A stretch of 11,027 nt of DNA, from assembly GCA_035518875.1 (NCBI GenBank), contig DATIXD010000102.1, positions 1-11,027 on the forward strand, in the 5' to 3' direction. The position numbers and the translations under genes are program-made. Below are positions 1 through 6,678 of this stretch, piece after piece. Within the stretch, counting starts at the first letter, position 1. Each line of letters begins with the position of its first letter. The notes under the pieces are model-generated. The model searched no databases. It was not told the origin of the DNA and worked only from the letters and a program-made list of their open reading frames with translations. Source of the stretch: DATIXD01 sp035518875. Its GTDB lineage: Bacteria; Pseudomonadota; Gammaproteobacteria; Methylococcales; Methylococcaceae.

Positions 1-30
1 AAGGGTGGCGATCATGGAAATACCTCGCAT
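1..30 (-). CDS. Start of a probable prepilin-like protein (partial, PilW/PilX position)
   Basis: Ten codons are visible before the window edge, reading MRGISMIATL. The frame opens with ATG 18 bases after the pilV stop, in the same frame, and a GGAG lies about 10 bases upstream of the ATG. An alternative ATG lies five codons later. The pattern G-I-S-M-I resembles a type IV prepilin cleavage site (G followed by a hydrophobic residue, then S/T-L/M-I), and in pil operons pilW usually follows pilV. The residue at mature position +5 is Ala instead of the usual Glu, as in PilX/GspK-type minor pilins. The identification rests on ten residues plus position, so it is tentative. Confidence 0.4.
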   Translation of the reverse strand, partial: MRGISMIATL

Positions 31-48
31 AACAACGATGGCTCCGGG

Positions 49-450
49 TCAAGGCGTCAGAATCGTTTGCAGCTCGACCTGATGGGAGCCCCACCGGTCG
101 ATCCATGCGACCGTAACCGTCACATTTTTCATGCCGACCGCCGGAATGTCGTCGTCCACATTCCACTCGCGCTTGTAAAATGTATCTCCGGTGGTCTCCC
201 CGGCCTCGTTGAGCCATTCGGGGCTCGCCGACCGGACGACGCCGGTGTAACTCGTGTTGCGCAGCTGCTCCAGTTTCTGCTGAGCCAGCGTCGTGGCGGC
301 CGTCATGCGCCGGGTTTGCACATCGGTCTGCACCGCCGAGTTCATCAGGTAGGCAAGGCCCACCAGCGAAAAGGCGAAAACCGATAGGGCCACAAGGGCC
401 TCGATGAGGGTGAAGCCCTCGTTATCGGCGCGTCCGGTTACGGGTTTCAT
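49..450 (-). CDS. pilV: Type IV pilus minor pilin, PilV-like prepilin
   Basis: This 133-residue protein has a class III (prepilin) signal: a 12-residue polar leader ending in Gly12, then FTLIEALVAL with the conserved Glu at mature position +5 (Glu17). A hydrophobic stretch follows to about residue 37 and serves as membrane anchor and assembly helix. Prepilin peptidase PilD should cut after Gly12 and N-methylate Phe13. The C-terminal part (about 100-133, with NVTVTVAWIDRWG and VELQT) matches PilV-type minor pilins, which prime pilus assembly with FimT/FimU, PilW, PilX, PilE and PilY1 in the inner membrane. The start is the ATG at 448-450; no good Shine-Dalgarno is visible. No fimT precedes it: the 410 bases upstream have no convincing gene, so pilV may be first in its transcript. 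A pseudopilin of a type II secretion system (GspI-like) is a less likely alternative. Confidence 0.85.
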   Translation of the reverse strand: MKPVTGRADNEGFTLIEALVALSVFAFSLVGLAYLMNSAVQTDVQTRRMTAATTLAQQKLEQLRNTSYTGVVRSASPEWLNEAGETTGDTFYKREWNVDDDIPAVGMKNVTVTVAWIDRWGSHQVELQTILTP

Positions 451-616
451 CGGTTCGGATTATGCGGTCTTGTCATTATTGCCCGGCGATTTCGCGATGG
501 ATCGTAGCCAATTTGTTAATGCCGCGTAAATGATGGTCTGTGGCGCATGGGGAGTCGGCAGGTCATCCGGCAACTGTGAACCGGTCCGCGCAGTCACCCA
601 CCCCAAGCGTTTGGAG

Positions 617-671
617 TTCTCCACAGGCCGCCTGAAATATTCACAAATTCTGTGGATAACTCTGTGAATCA
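617..671. promoter_or_regulatory. Cluster of four DnaA-box-like 9-mers
   Basis: Four 9-mers resembling the DnaA box TTATNCACA lie within 55 bases. They are TTCTCCACA (617-625, plus strand, one mismatch), ATATTCACA (637-645, plus, one mismatch), TGTGGATAA (651-659, minus, perfect TTATCCACA) and TGTGAATCA (663-671, minus, one mismatch). The two outer elements around the perfect box form an inverted repeat, ATTCACA / TGTGAAT. An IHF-like sequence AATCAA-N4-TT (667-678) overlaps the right edge, differing only at the last consensus base. A fifth near-match, TGTGGACAA, is at 808-816. The sites are seen directly; binding by DnaA is inferred. The cluster could control pilV or be part of a replication origin. 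Confidence 0.5.
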
Positions 672-710
672 AAAACTTCCGAGCGCCGTCTTTTCTGAAC
701 GGGAGTTAGG

Positions 711-780
711 TTGGTCAATTTTTGATCACGCTATAGCATATTGATATTTATACAGTTTTTTCAAATCTTTGTTTTTCCAA
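711..780. other. AT-rich tract beside the DnaA-box cluster
   Basis: This stretch is strongly A+T-rich in an otherwise GC-rich neighbourhood, with runs such as TTGATATTTATAC and TTTTTTC, and one GATC at 724-727. It starts about 40 bases from the DnaA-box-like cluster, an arrangement reminiscent of a DNA unwinding element. It may equally be ordinary AT-rich spacer or promoter DNA. Confidence 0.35.
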
Positions 781-860
781 TGACATCGATGATCCTTTGT
801 AAGCAAATGTGGACAAATGTAATCTTCGGCTTACAGAGAGGCGGGCAACGTATCGAATCG

Positions 861-1892
861 TTACGCCTGAATGGGCCCCGGCGTCTGGACTTCGAAAAGC
901 GCTGCCGCCTGTTGGTCGGCGTGGTAGGAAGAACGCACCAGCGGGGCGCTGGCGACCTGGGTGAATCCCAGCTTCCGCGCGGTCTCGGCTAGTCGGTCGA
1001 ATTCTTCCGGCGTCACGTAGCGGGCGACCGACAGATGATCCGCGCTGGGCTGGAGGTATTGCCCGAGGGTGAGCATCTCGCAACCGTGATCGCGTAAGTC
1101 CGCCAAAGTCGCCTCGGTTTCCTCCAGGGTTTCACCCAGTCCTAACATCAGGCCGGATTTTGTGGGGATACCGGGATTCGCCTTCTTGAACCGGCTGAGC
1201 AGTGCCAGCGATTCACCATAGTGCGCCCCGGGCCTGGCTTGCCGGTAGAGCCGGGGCACCGTTTCCAGGTTGTGGTTGAACACGTCCGGCCGCGCCGTGG
1301 CAAGCGCGTCCAGCGCCGCGGCTACGCGGCCCCGGAAATCCGGGGTCAGAATCTCGATCTTGGTCATCGGCGTTGCTTTGCGGATGGCGCGGATGCAGTC
1401 GGCGAAATGTCCGGCGCCGCCGTCGCGCAAATCGTCCCGGTCGACCGAGGTGATGACCACGTAGTTTAGCCGCATTCGGGCGATGGCCTGGGCCAGATGC
1501 GCCGGCTCCTGCGGATCAAGCGGCTTGGGCCTGCCATGGGCGACGTCGCAGAAGGGGCAGCGCCGGGTGCAGATATCCCCCATGATCATGAAGGTCGCCG
1601 TGCCATGACCGAAACATTCGGCCAGATTCGGGCAAGCCGCCTCCTCGCAGACGGTGTGCAGATGATTTTCCCGCAGCAGCCGCTTGATCTTCAGGGTTTG
1701 CTCGCTGTCCCCCGCGCGAACGCGAATCCAGGCCGGCTTGCGCAGGGGCGTTTCGGCGGGAACAACCTTGACGGGTATACGGGACAGCTTGTCGGCCTTG
1801 CGCTGGTGGGTATCCGGAGTCAGTCGCGAAGGGGCTTGTAAATCGTTCAGGTCAGACATGCGGGCTCGCGGGGGGTTAGGTTTGGATGCCAT
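861..1892 (-). CDS. lipA: Lipoyl synthase (radical SAM)
   Basis: LipA inserts two sulfur atoms at C6 and C8 of protein-bound octanoyl groups, completing the lipoyl cofactor of pyruvate and 2-oxoglutarate dehydrogenases and the glycine cleavage H protein. The 343-residue frame has both LipA iron-sulfur sites. The auxiliary cluster cysteines are Cys82, Cys87 and Cys93 (CEEAACPNLAEC), and the radical SAM cysteines are Cys108, Cys112 and Cys115 (CTRRCPFC). The C-terminal RSSYHA motif (residues 320-325) supplies the serine ligand of the auxiliary cluster. E. coli LipA has 321 residues, so the extra length is N-terminal. The ATG used overlaps lipB by 17 bases; Met12 (ATG at 1857-1859) would leave a 16-base gap and a 332-residue protein, and is equally plausible since neither start has a strong Shine-Dalgarno. 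It is probably co-transcribed with lipB and mgtE. Confidence 0.97.
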   Translation of the reverse strand: MASKPNPPRARMSDLNDLQAPSRLTPDTHQRKADKLSRIPVKVVPAETPLRKPAWIRVRAGDSEQTLKIKRLLRENHLHTVCEEAACPNLAECFGHGTATFMIMGDICTRRCPFCDVAHGRPKPLDPQEPAHLAQAIARMRLNYVVITSVDRDDLRDGGAGHFADCIRAIRKATPMTKIEILTPDFRGRVAAALDALATARPDVFNHNLETVPRLYRQARPGAHYGESLALLSRFKKANPGIPTKSGLMLGLGETLEETEATLADLRDHGCEMLTLGQYLQPSADHLSVARYVTPEEFDRLAETARKLGFTQVASAPLVRSSYHADQQAAALFEVQTPGPIQA

Positions 1893-2499
1893 CGTAACCG
1901 AATTCTCGCACGATTTCGGCGACTAGCGGCACCGCCGCTTCCAGCGGCTTGATCCGGACCCCCAGATCGGCCAGCTGGGTGATTCTCAGCCCCTGAAATC
2001 CGCAGGGGTTGATCGCTGAAAACGGCGACAAATCCATGTCGACGTTGAGGCTCAGTCCGTGATAACTGCAGCCGCGGCGGATGCGCAGCCCCAAGGAAGC
2101 GATTTTCTTTCCTTCCACATACACGCCCGGAGCGTCGCGGCGCGCTGCAGCGCAAATCCCGTACTGGCCCAATGTTCCTACCGTTGCGTTTTCCAGACCG
2201 CTGACCAGGGTTCGCACGCCGATATTCAGTCGGCGCAAGTCGAACAGCGCATAAGCGACGAGTTGGCCGGGGCCATGATAAGTGACTTGTCCGCCCCGAT
2301 CGGTCTGGATGACGGGCATTGACACCGGACGAACGATATGCGCCGGATCGCCGTTGAGTCCCAAGGTATAGATCCCCGGATGTTCCACCAGCCACAGTTC
2401 GTCTGTCGCGTGCTCGTCGCGGGTTTCGGTGAATTCGCGCATGGCGCTCCAGACCGAGGCATAGTCCTTTAGACCGAGGCTCTCGATGCGCAGCTTCAT
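1876..2499 (-). CDS. lipB: Octanoyl-[ACP]:protein N-octanoyltransferase
   Basis: LipB moves an octanoyl chain from acyl carrier protein to a lysine of lipoyl domains in the cytoplasm, making the substrate for LipA. The 207-residue protein shows the family signature RGGQVTYHGPGQ (residues 68-79), the block GKKIASLGLRI with the catalytic lysine (probably Lys132), the block GCSYHGLSLNV, and the NPCG motif with the acyl-accepting Cys166. Length is normal for LipB. The start is the ATG at 2497-2499, only 7 bases after the end of mgtE, so mgtE, lipB and lipA are very likely one transcript. All known active-site residues appear intact. Confidence 0.97.
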   Translation of the reverse strand: MKLRIESLGLKDYASVWSAMREFTETRDEHATDELWLVEHPGIYTLGLNGDPAHIVRPVSMPVIQTDRGGQVTYHGPGQLVAYALFDLRRLNIGVRTLVSGLENATVGTLGQYGICAAARRDAPGVYVEGKKIASLGLRIRRGCSYHGLSLNVDMDLSPFSAINPCGFQGLRITQLADLGVRIKPLEAAVPLVAEIVREFGYDGIQT

Positions 2500-2505
2500 T
2501 ATCGG

Positions 2506-3948
2506 CTAAAGCAGGAATAGGGTCGCCAGCCCCAGAAAAATGAAAAAACCCATGCTGTCGGTGATGGCGGTGAGCAGGACGCTGGTGCCGACGGCGGGGT
2601 CGAGCTTCAAGCGGTGTCTGATCAGCGGGATGGACAGCCCCATGATGGCGGCCACCAAAAGATTCAACATCATCGCCGTGGCCATGACCGTGCCCAGATA
2701 AGGGTCGCGGTAGAGGCCGTAGGCGACCAGGCCGATCAGCGAACCCCATACCGTTCCGTTGAGCAAGGCGATGCCGACTTCCTTGAGGACCAGTTTGCGG
2801 ACATTGGCGGCGCTGATCAGGCCCAGCGCCAGCGAGCGGACGATCAGGGTGCTGGTCTGGGTTCCGGTGTTGCCGCCGATTCCGGCGACGATGGGCATGA
2901 GCGAGGCGAGGGCGACGATGCGCTCGATGGTGCCCTCGAAGAAGCCGATCACGCGAGTACTCAGGAATGCCGTGATCAGGTTGATGCCCAGCCAGAACCA
3001 GCGGTTCTGCAGACTCTTCCAGATGCCGGAGAACAGATCCTCCTCTTCCAAAAGGCCCGCCTGCGCCAGCATTTCCTCGTCCGATGTGTCGCGGATGTAG
3101 TCGACGATGGCGTCGACGCGAAGGCGGCCCTGCAGTCTGTTTTCGTCATCCACCACCGGTGCGGACAGCAGATCGTAGCGTTCGAATGCGCGGGCGGCGT
3201 CGTCGGCCTCGTCGTGCAGGCGGAAACTGACGACATCCCTGGACATCACTTCCGAAACCCGGGCCTCGGGATTGTTGACTATCAAGCGTTTGAGCGAAAG
3301 AACGCCCTTGAGCACATTCTGCTTGTCGACCACGAACAGTTTGTCGGTATGCTCGGGCAAATTCCCGCGCCGGCGCAGATAGCGCAGCACCACGCCCAGC
3401 GTGATGTCGTCGCGGATCGTCACCATGCCGAAATCCATGAGCGAGGCGACGGTGTTTTCCTCATAGGCCAGCACGGATTCCAGCTGCGCGCGGTTCTGAT
3501 CGTTCAGGGACTCCAGCAGTTCCTGCATGACCTCTTCGGGCAAATCCGGGGCAAGGTCGGCGATCTCGTCGGTTTCCAGCTGCTCAGTGGCCGTCAACAA
3601 CTCCTCGGTGTCCATGTCCGAGATCAGCGTCTGACGCACCGCGTCGGAGACGTCCAGCAGTATCTGGCCGTCCAGTTCCGATTTGACCAGGTTCCAAACG
3701 AGGAGTCGCTGTGCTAGGGGCAGGGCTTCGAGGATATAGGCGATGTCGGCGGCATGCAGCTGATCGAGCTTGGCTTTCAGCGCGGCCTGATGTTGCTTGT
3801 GGAGCAGGGTTTCGACCAGTTCATGACGCGGCATCTCCTGATGCTGCAGAATGGTTTCCTCCAGCTTCTGCTTTTCGAGCAGTTCGATGACCTGTTCCAG
3901 GTGCTGTTTGAGCAAATCGTCGCTGGGGATGTTGTAGTTATCTGCCAT
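2506..3948 (-). CDS. mgtE: Magnesium transporter MgtE
   Basis: MgtE is a homodimeric inner-membrane Mg2+ channel whose cytoplasmic domains close the pore when cytosolic Mg2+ is high. The 480-residue protein has the usual architecture. An acidic helical N domain covers about residues 30-165. Two CBS domains follow (about 168-225 and 230-286), then a connecting helix and five predicted membrane helices between about 315 and 480. The pore signature PIVAGIGGNTGTQTSTLIV (352-370) and the last-helix block around TAITDSMGFF (460-469), with an acid (Asp464) likely to line the Mg2+ path, are both present. It starts at ATG 3946-3948 with a weak ribosome site. It sits between ybeD and lipB, where enterobacteria have no such gene, with a 127-base gap behind ybeD and 7 bases before lipB. 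No M-box riboswitch is apparent; the upstream gap is too short. Confidence 0.96.
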   Translation of the reverse strand: MADNYNIPSDDLLKQHLEQVIELLEKQKLEETILQHQEMPRHELVETLLHKQHQAALKAKLDQLHAADIAYILEALPLAQRLLVWNLVKSELDGQILLDVSDAVRQTLISDMDTEELLTATEQLETDEIADLAPDLPEEVMQELLESLNDQNRAQLESVLAYEENTVASLMDFGMVTIRDDITLGVVLRYLRRRGNLPEHTDKLFVVDKQNVLKGVLSLKRLIVNNPEARVSEVMSRDVVSFRLHDEADDAARAFERYDLLSAPVVDDENRLQGRLRVDAIVDYIRDTSDEEMLAQAGLLEEEDLFSGIWKSLQNRWFWLGINLITAFLSTRVIGFFEGTIERIVALASLMPIVAGIGGNTGTQTSTLIVRSLALGLISAANVRKLVLKEVGIALLNGTVWGSLIGLVAYGLYRDPYLGTVMATAMMLNLLVAAIMGLSIPLIRHRLKLDPAVGTSVLLTAITDSMGFFIFLGLATLFLL

Positions 3949-4075
3949 GATGCGCCGGGATTGGACTCTGCCGAAGGGGTCGAAGGCGGGAAGAAGAAGG
4001 AGGCAATGCTTAGTTTATTGGACTATCCTCGCCTTTTCGTCCGTATAGATGCTGCATGAGCCGATCCCCCGGCAT
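3949..4075 (-). promoter_or_regulatory. ybeD-mgtE gap, probable mgtE leader
   Basis: This 127-base gap is the only sizeable break inside the dacA-to-lipA gene series, so an mgtE-lipB-lipA promoter could lie here. On the minus strand there is a polypyrimidine/purine-biased segment (about 3990-4005) and AT-richer DNA around 4008-4025, but no -35/-10 pair that I would defend. A 4-bp hairpin (GCCG/CGGC) directly after the ybeD stop lacks a T-run and is not a convincing terminator. Confidence 0.3.
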
Positions 4076-4345
4076 TTAAAGCGCCATGATCACGTCGGCC
4101 GAAGCGCTGAGATCGCTATAAATGGCGTCCAGTTGCGCCTTACTGGACGCCCGCACAGTGATGGTCACCGCAGTATATTTGCCGCCCTTGCTCGGGCGAA
4201 CGGCGATGGCGTCGGCACCCAAATCCGGGGCATGCCGGCGAACGATCTCCGCGATGATCAGATCGAAGTCGGCGCGGCTGTGACCGAACGCCTTGATCGG
4301 GAAATCACAGGGGAAATTTAGCAGCGGTGCCGGATTGTCCGTCAT
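4076..4345 (-). CDS. ybeD: YbeD family protein (DUF493)
   Basis: This 89-residue protein matches the YbeD/DUF493 family of about 87-residue proteins with an ACT-like fold. Typical features seen are FPCDFPIKAFG near the N-terminus (residues 11-21), the middle part with IIAEIVRRHAP, and the strand YTAVTITVRASS followed by a helix ending in SADVIMAL. The molecular function is not established; its constant position beside lipB in many proteobacteria suggests a link to lipoate metabolism. The start codon overlaps the dat stop in an ATGA arrangement (4342-4345), so translation is probably coupled to dat. The stop is TAA at 4076-4078. Confidence 0.93.
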   Translation of the reverse strand: MTDNPAPLLNFPCDFPIKAFGHSRADFDLIIAEIVRRHAPDLGADAIAVRPSKGGKYTAVTITVRASSKAQLDAIYSDLSASADVIMAL

Positions 4346-5193
4346 AGGCCTTGGCGCAGTTGCTGTTTATAGGCTTGATAGATGGCGTTCATTTGCCGCC
4401 AGATGGGCCCCGGCTTGCCGACGCCGACCGGCTGACCGTCCAGCTCGATTACCGGCAAGATTTCACGGGTGGAACTGGTCAGCCAGACTTCGCCGGCGCG
4501 TTGCAACTCTTCCAGCGTGATGTCGCGCTCTGCGGCGGGGATATCGTTCGTCAGCGCCAGTTCGAGCACCAGATCGCGGGTGATGCCCGGCAAGATGGCG
4601 TGGCCTTTGGGCGGTGTCAGCAAAACCCCGTCCACCACCGCGAACAGGTTGCTGGCCGCACCTTCTACTGCAAAACCCTCGCGCACCAGGATTGCTTCCG
4701 CGCAGCCCCGGTCTACGGCAAGCTGCCTCAGGAGCACGTTGGCCAGGAGGGTGATGGCCTTGATATGGCACCACTGCCAGCGGATGTCATCCAGGGTAAT
4801 GGCCCTAACGCCCTCGGCGGGAATGGGTGCAATGGGCGAGCACATCACGAAAACGGTCGGCGCGGCGCCCTCAGGAAAAGCGTGATCGCGCTTGGGGGCC
4901 GCGCCCCGGGTGACTTGCAGGTAAATGGACTGGTCCTGATCGCCACAGATCAGGCGGGCAAGGATCGGCTTCCATTCCTCTGTGGTCAGAGGCGATTCCA
5001 TCCGGATGCCCCGCAAACTGTTATTTAGCCGCTCCAGGTGCTCCTCCAGACGGAAAGGGCGGCCGCCGTAGACCGGGATCACTTCATACACGCCGTCGCC
5101 GAACAGGAAGCCGCGGTCGAGGACGGAAACCTTGGCCCGGTCGAGGGGAAGGAATTCGCCGTTGAGATAAACAATGGGGGTCTCTTGAGCCAT
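4342..5193 (-). CDS. dat: D-amino acid aminotransferase (D-alanine transaminase)
   Basis: This fold-type IV PLP enzyme should convert D-alanine and 2-oxoglutarate to pyruvate and D-glutamate in the cytoplasm. From the ATG at 5191-5193 it has 283 residues, the usual size. Visible features are DRGFLFGDGVYEV (residues 26-38), the PLP lysine Lys145 in CHIKAITLL, Glu177 in EGAASN, LPGITRD (phosphate-binding turn, 201-207) and TSSTREILPV (239-248). The R-x-H pair Arg102/His104, after VTRGAAPK, matches the carboxylate trap of Bacillus D-amino acid aminotransferase. That favours this call over branched-chain aminotransferase or aminodeoxychorismate lyase. A TTG start at 5229 would add 12 residues and overlap dacA, but the ATG fits the family better. 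It lies 26 bases downstream of dacA, whose enzyme releases D-alanine from peptidoglycan. Confidence 0.9.
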   Translation of the reverse strand: MAQETPIVYLNGEFLPLDRAKVSVLDRGFLFGDGVYEVIPVYGGRPFRLEEHLERLNNSLRGIRMESPLTTEEWKPILARLICGDQDQSIYLQVTRGAAPKRDHAFPEGAAPTVFVMCSPIAPIPAEGVRAITLDDIRWQWCHIKAITLLANVLLRQLAVDRGCAEAILVREGFAVEGAASNLFAVVDGVLLTPPKGHAILPGITRDLVLELALTNDIPAAERDITLEELQRAGEVWLTSSTREILPVIELDGQPVGVGKPGPIWRQMNAIYQAYKQQLRQGL

Positions 5194-5219
5194 AAGCCTA
5201 GCGATGTCGGGTTCCGAGG

Positions 5220-6362
5220 TTACTTCCAAAGCAACTGGAGCGAATCGAACGCGCGACGGAAGATGCCGCCTTCCTGAACGGTCTTGAGCGCCACCAGATC
5301 GGTTTGACCCACGATCTGGTCGTTCAGGGCAACCCTGACCGCGCCCAGCTTGTCGCCCTGCTGCACAGGGGCCGTGATCATGTTATTGATCTCCATCGAG
5401 GCCTTGAGGTTCTGATATTGCCCGCGCGGAAAGGTGACGTAAAAATCCTTGCTCAGCCCCAACGCGAGGTCGGTGCTGTCGCCCTTCCAGACGCGCGCCT
5501 CGCTCAGCTTCTCATTGGCCTTGTAAAGGGGGCGGGTTTCGAAGAAGCGAAAACCGTAGTTGAGCAGCGCCTGATTCGCGTTGGCCCGCTCGTTGTCGCT
5601 CTTGGTGCCGAGAACCACGGAAATCATCCGCATGCCTTCGCGTACGGCGGAGGTGACCAGGCAGTAGCCCGCTCCCTCGGTGTGGCCGGTCTTGACGCCG
5701 TCGACCGTTGGATCACGCCACAGCAAGCGGTTGCGGTTAGTCTGCTTGATGTTATTGAAGAAGAATTCCTTGATGGAGTGCCACTTATAGTATTCGGGAA
5801 ACTCTTCGATCATGGCGCGGGTGAGAATCGACAGGTCGCGCGCGGTGGTGTAATGATCGGGGTCGGGCAGGCCCATGCTGTTCTTGAAGTGGGTGTTCTT
5901 CATGCCCAGCCGCTCGGCATTCTGATTCATGAGCTGTGCGAACACCGCCTCATCGCCGGCGACGTGTTCGGCCAGCGCCACGCTGGCGTCATTGCCGGAC
6001 TGCACGATCATGCCCTTGAGCAAATCTTCCACGGGAATCTGCGCGCCGACCTGGGCAAACATACGCGAGCCTTCGGTACGCCAGGCTTTCTCGCTCACCG
6101 TGACCATGTCCTGCAGCTTGAGGTTGCCCTTGGCGAGTTCACGGAACACCACGTAGGCGGTCATGATCTTGGTCAGGCTGGCGGGCTCTAGGCGCTGATC
6201 GGCGTTGTTCTCCGCCAGCACGCGGCCGCTGTTGTGGTCCACCAGGATATAGGCCTTGGCGCCGAGTTCCGGCGGGGCCGGAATCAGAATCTGGTCTGCC
6301 GCCAAGGCGGGATTGACCAAAGCCAACAGGAAGAGAAACGGGTATATCACTCTTGAACACAT
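5220..6362 (-). CDS. dacA: D-alanyl-D-alanine carboxypeptidase (PBP5 family)
   Basis: This low-molecular-mass penicillin-binding protein removes the terminal D-Ala from peptidoglycan pentapeptides in the periplasm. The 380-residue form starts at ATG 6360-6362. It begins with a signal peptide (hydrophobic core residues 5-19, likely cleavage after ALA at 21). The peptidase S11 motifs are all present: SLTK with nucleophile Ser62 and Lys65, SGN at 122-124, and KTG at 224-226. A PBP5 C-terminal beta-domain (about 275-365) leads to an amphipathic end with GGIFRRAFDSLQLLWK, the likely membrane anchor. The frame is open upstream to 6488, but that extension would bury the signal peptide and lacks family similarity. 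An AGAGG lies 9 bases before the chosen ATG. This gene heads the minus-strand series dacA-dat-ybeD. Confidence 0.95.
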   Translation of the reverse strand: MCSRVIYPFLFLLALVNPALAADQILIPAPPELGAKAYILVDHNSGRVLAENNADQRLEPASLTKIMTAYVVFRELAKGNLKLQDMVTVSEKAWRTEGSRMFAQVGAQIPVEDLLKGMIVQSGNDASVALAEHVAGDEAVFAQLMNQNAERLGMKNTHFKNSMGLPDPDHYTTARDLSILTRAMIEEFPEYYKWHSIKEFFFNNIKQTNRNRLLWRDPTVDGVKTGHTEGAGYCLVTSAVREGMRMISVVLGTKSDNERANANQALLNYGFRFFETRPLYKANEKLSEARVWKGDSTDLALGLSKDFYVTFPRGQYQNLKASMEINNMITAPVQQGDKLGAVRVALNDQIVGQTDLVALKTVQEGGIFRRAFDSLQLLWK

Positions 6363-6371
6363 CCGATCGAA

Positions 6372-6376
6372 CCTCT
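6372..6376 (-). promoter_or_regulatory. dacA ribosome binding site
   Basis: AGAGG on the minus strand, 9 bases before the ATG at 6360-6362. It decides in favour of this start over upstream in-frame codons. Confidence 0.6.
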
Positions 6377-6417
6377 CAGGTTTTCCGCTTTTTCGTTTGG
6401 ATTCAATAACGCGCGGT

Positions 6418-6423
6418 ATTGTA
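6418..6423 (-). promoter_or_regulatory. Candidate extended -10 promoter of dacA
   Basis: The minus strand reads TGCTACAAT, a full extended -10 (TGN plus TACAAT, one change from TATAAT). No good -35 is seen at 16-18 bases, which is normal for extended -10 promoters. Transcription would start near 6411, giving a leader of about 49 bases containing the AGAGG site. Confidence 0.45.
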
Positions 6424-6661
6424 GCATGGGCTGTCGGACAAGGCTCGGTTTCGTGCGGACCGATCGGGACAATCGCGCCGTCTCGCATATGCCGAGTCCG
6501 CCAACCCCGCGGTCAATCCCGGCGATGCAAATTGAACGGCGGACCGTCGCGACTGGCATGGTGAATGGCCTCGGAGGCATTACTCCGAAGAGGCGTCAAC
6601 AGGCATCAGGGCAAGAGTCAATTTGCAAGATGCGACCGAACCGGAGGACAGCCGAACCCAG

Positions 6662-6678
6662 TTCAAATCCGGTTTGAA
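6662..6678. promoter_or_regulatory. 17-bp palindrome, candidate operator of the lipid operon
   Basis: TTCAAA-N5-TTTGAA is a perfect 6-bp inverted repeat. The core CAAAT-CCG-GTTTG (6664-6676) differs at one position from the (G/C)AAAC-N2-4-GTTT(G/C) motif I recall for the Pseudomonas fatty-acid-responsive TetR regulator PsrA. It overlaps the candidate -35 box of the next feature. The palindrome is seen; the regulator is inference. Confidence 0.4.

Larger units (their letters stand above)
451..860. other. Intergenic region between lipA and pilV
   Basis: These 410 bases lie downstream of lipA and upstream of pilV, both on the minus strand, and I see no convincing protein gene. A 70-codon minus-strand frame (460-672) runs through the DnaA-box-like cluster and has no recognisable features. 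The part near pilV is moderately GC-rich; 700-790 is clearly AT-rich. A 7-bp inverted repeat, TGTAAGC (798-804) and GCTTACA (829-835), lies about 25 bases past the lipA stop. It lacks a T-run on the minus strand, so it is not a classical intrinsic terminator. A pilV promoter must lie here, but I cannot place it. Confidence 0.6.

Noticed and set aside
460..672. 70-codon minus-strand frame upstream of pilV
   Set aside because: It has no clear ribosome site, no recognised family and no hydrophobic or catalytic pattern, and it crosses the DnaA-box-like cluster; more likely non-coding.
798..835. Inverted repeat as intrinsic terminator of lipA
   Set aside because: The loop is 24 bases and no U-run follows on the minus strand, so it does not fit a rho-independent terminator.
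2614..3717. 367-codon plus-strand open frame opposite mgtE
   Set aside because: It is antisense to an unmistakable mgtE, has low-complexity composition rich in Gln, Asp and Ala, and shows no domain; a GC-rich shadow frame.
3949..4075. Mg2+-sensing riboswitch before mgtE
   Set aside because: The gap is shorter than an M-box aptamer and no matching stem pattern was seen.
4351..5028. 225-codon plus-strand open frame opposite dat
   Set aside because: It is a shadow of the dat gene with no motif of its own.
5304..6191. 295-codon plus-strand open frame opposite dacA
   Set aside because: It mirrors the dacA coding region, where all PBP5 motifs are intact, and shows no recognisable protein features.
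6426..6677. 83-codon plus-strand frame in the divergent control region
   Set aside because: It overlaps the dacA promoter and has the Arg/Pro-rich composition of a chance frame; no ribosome site or family.
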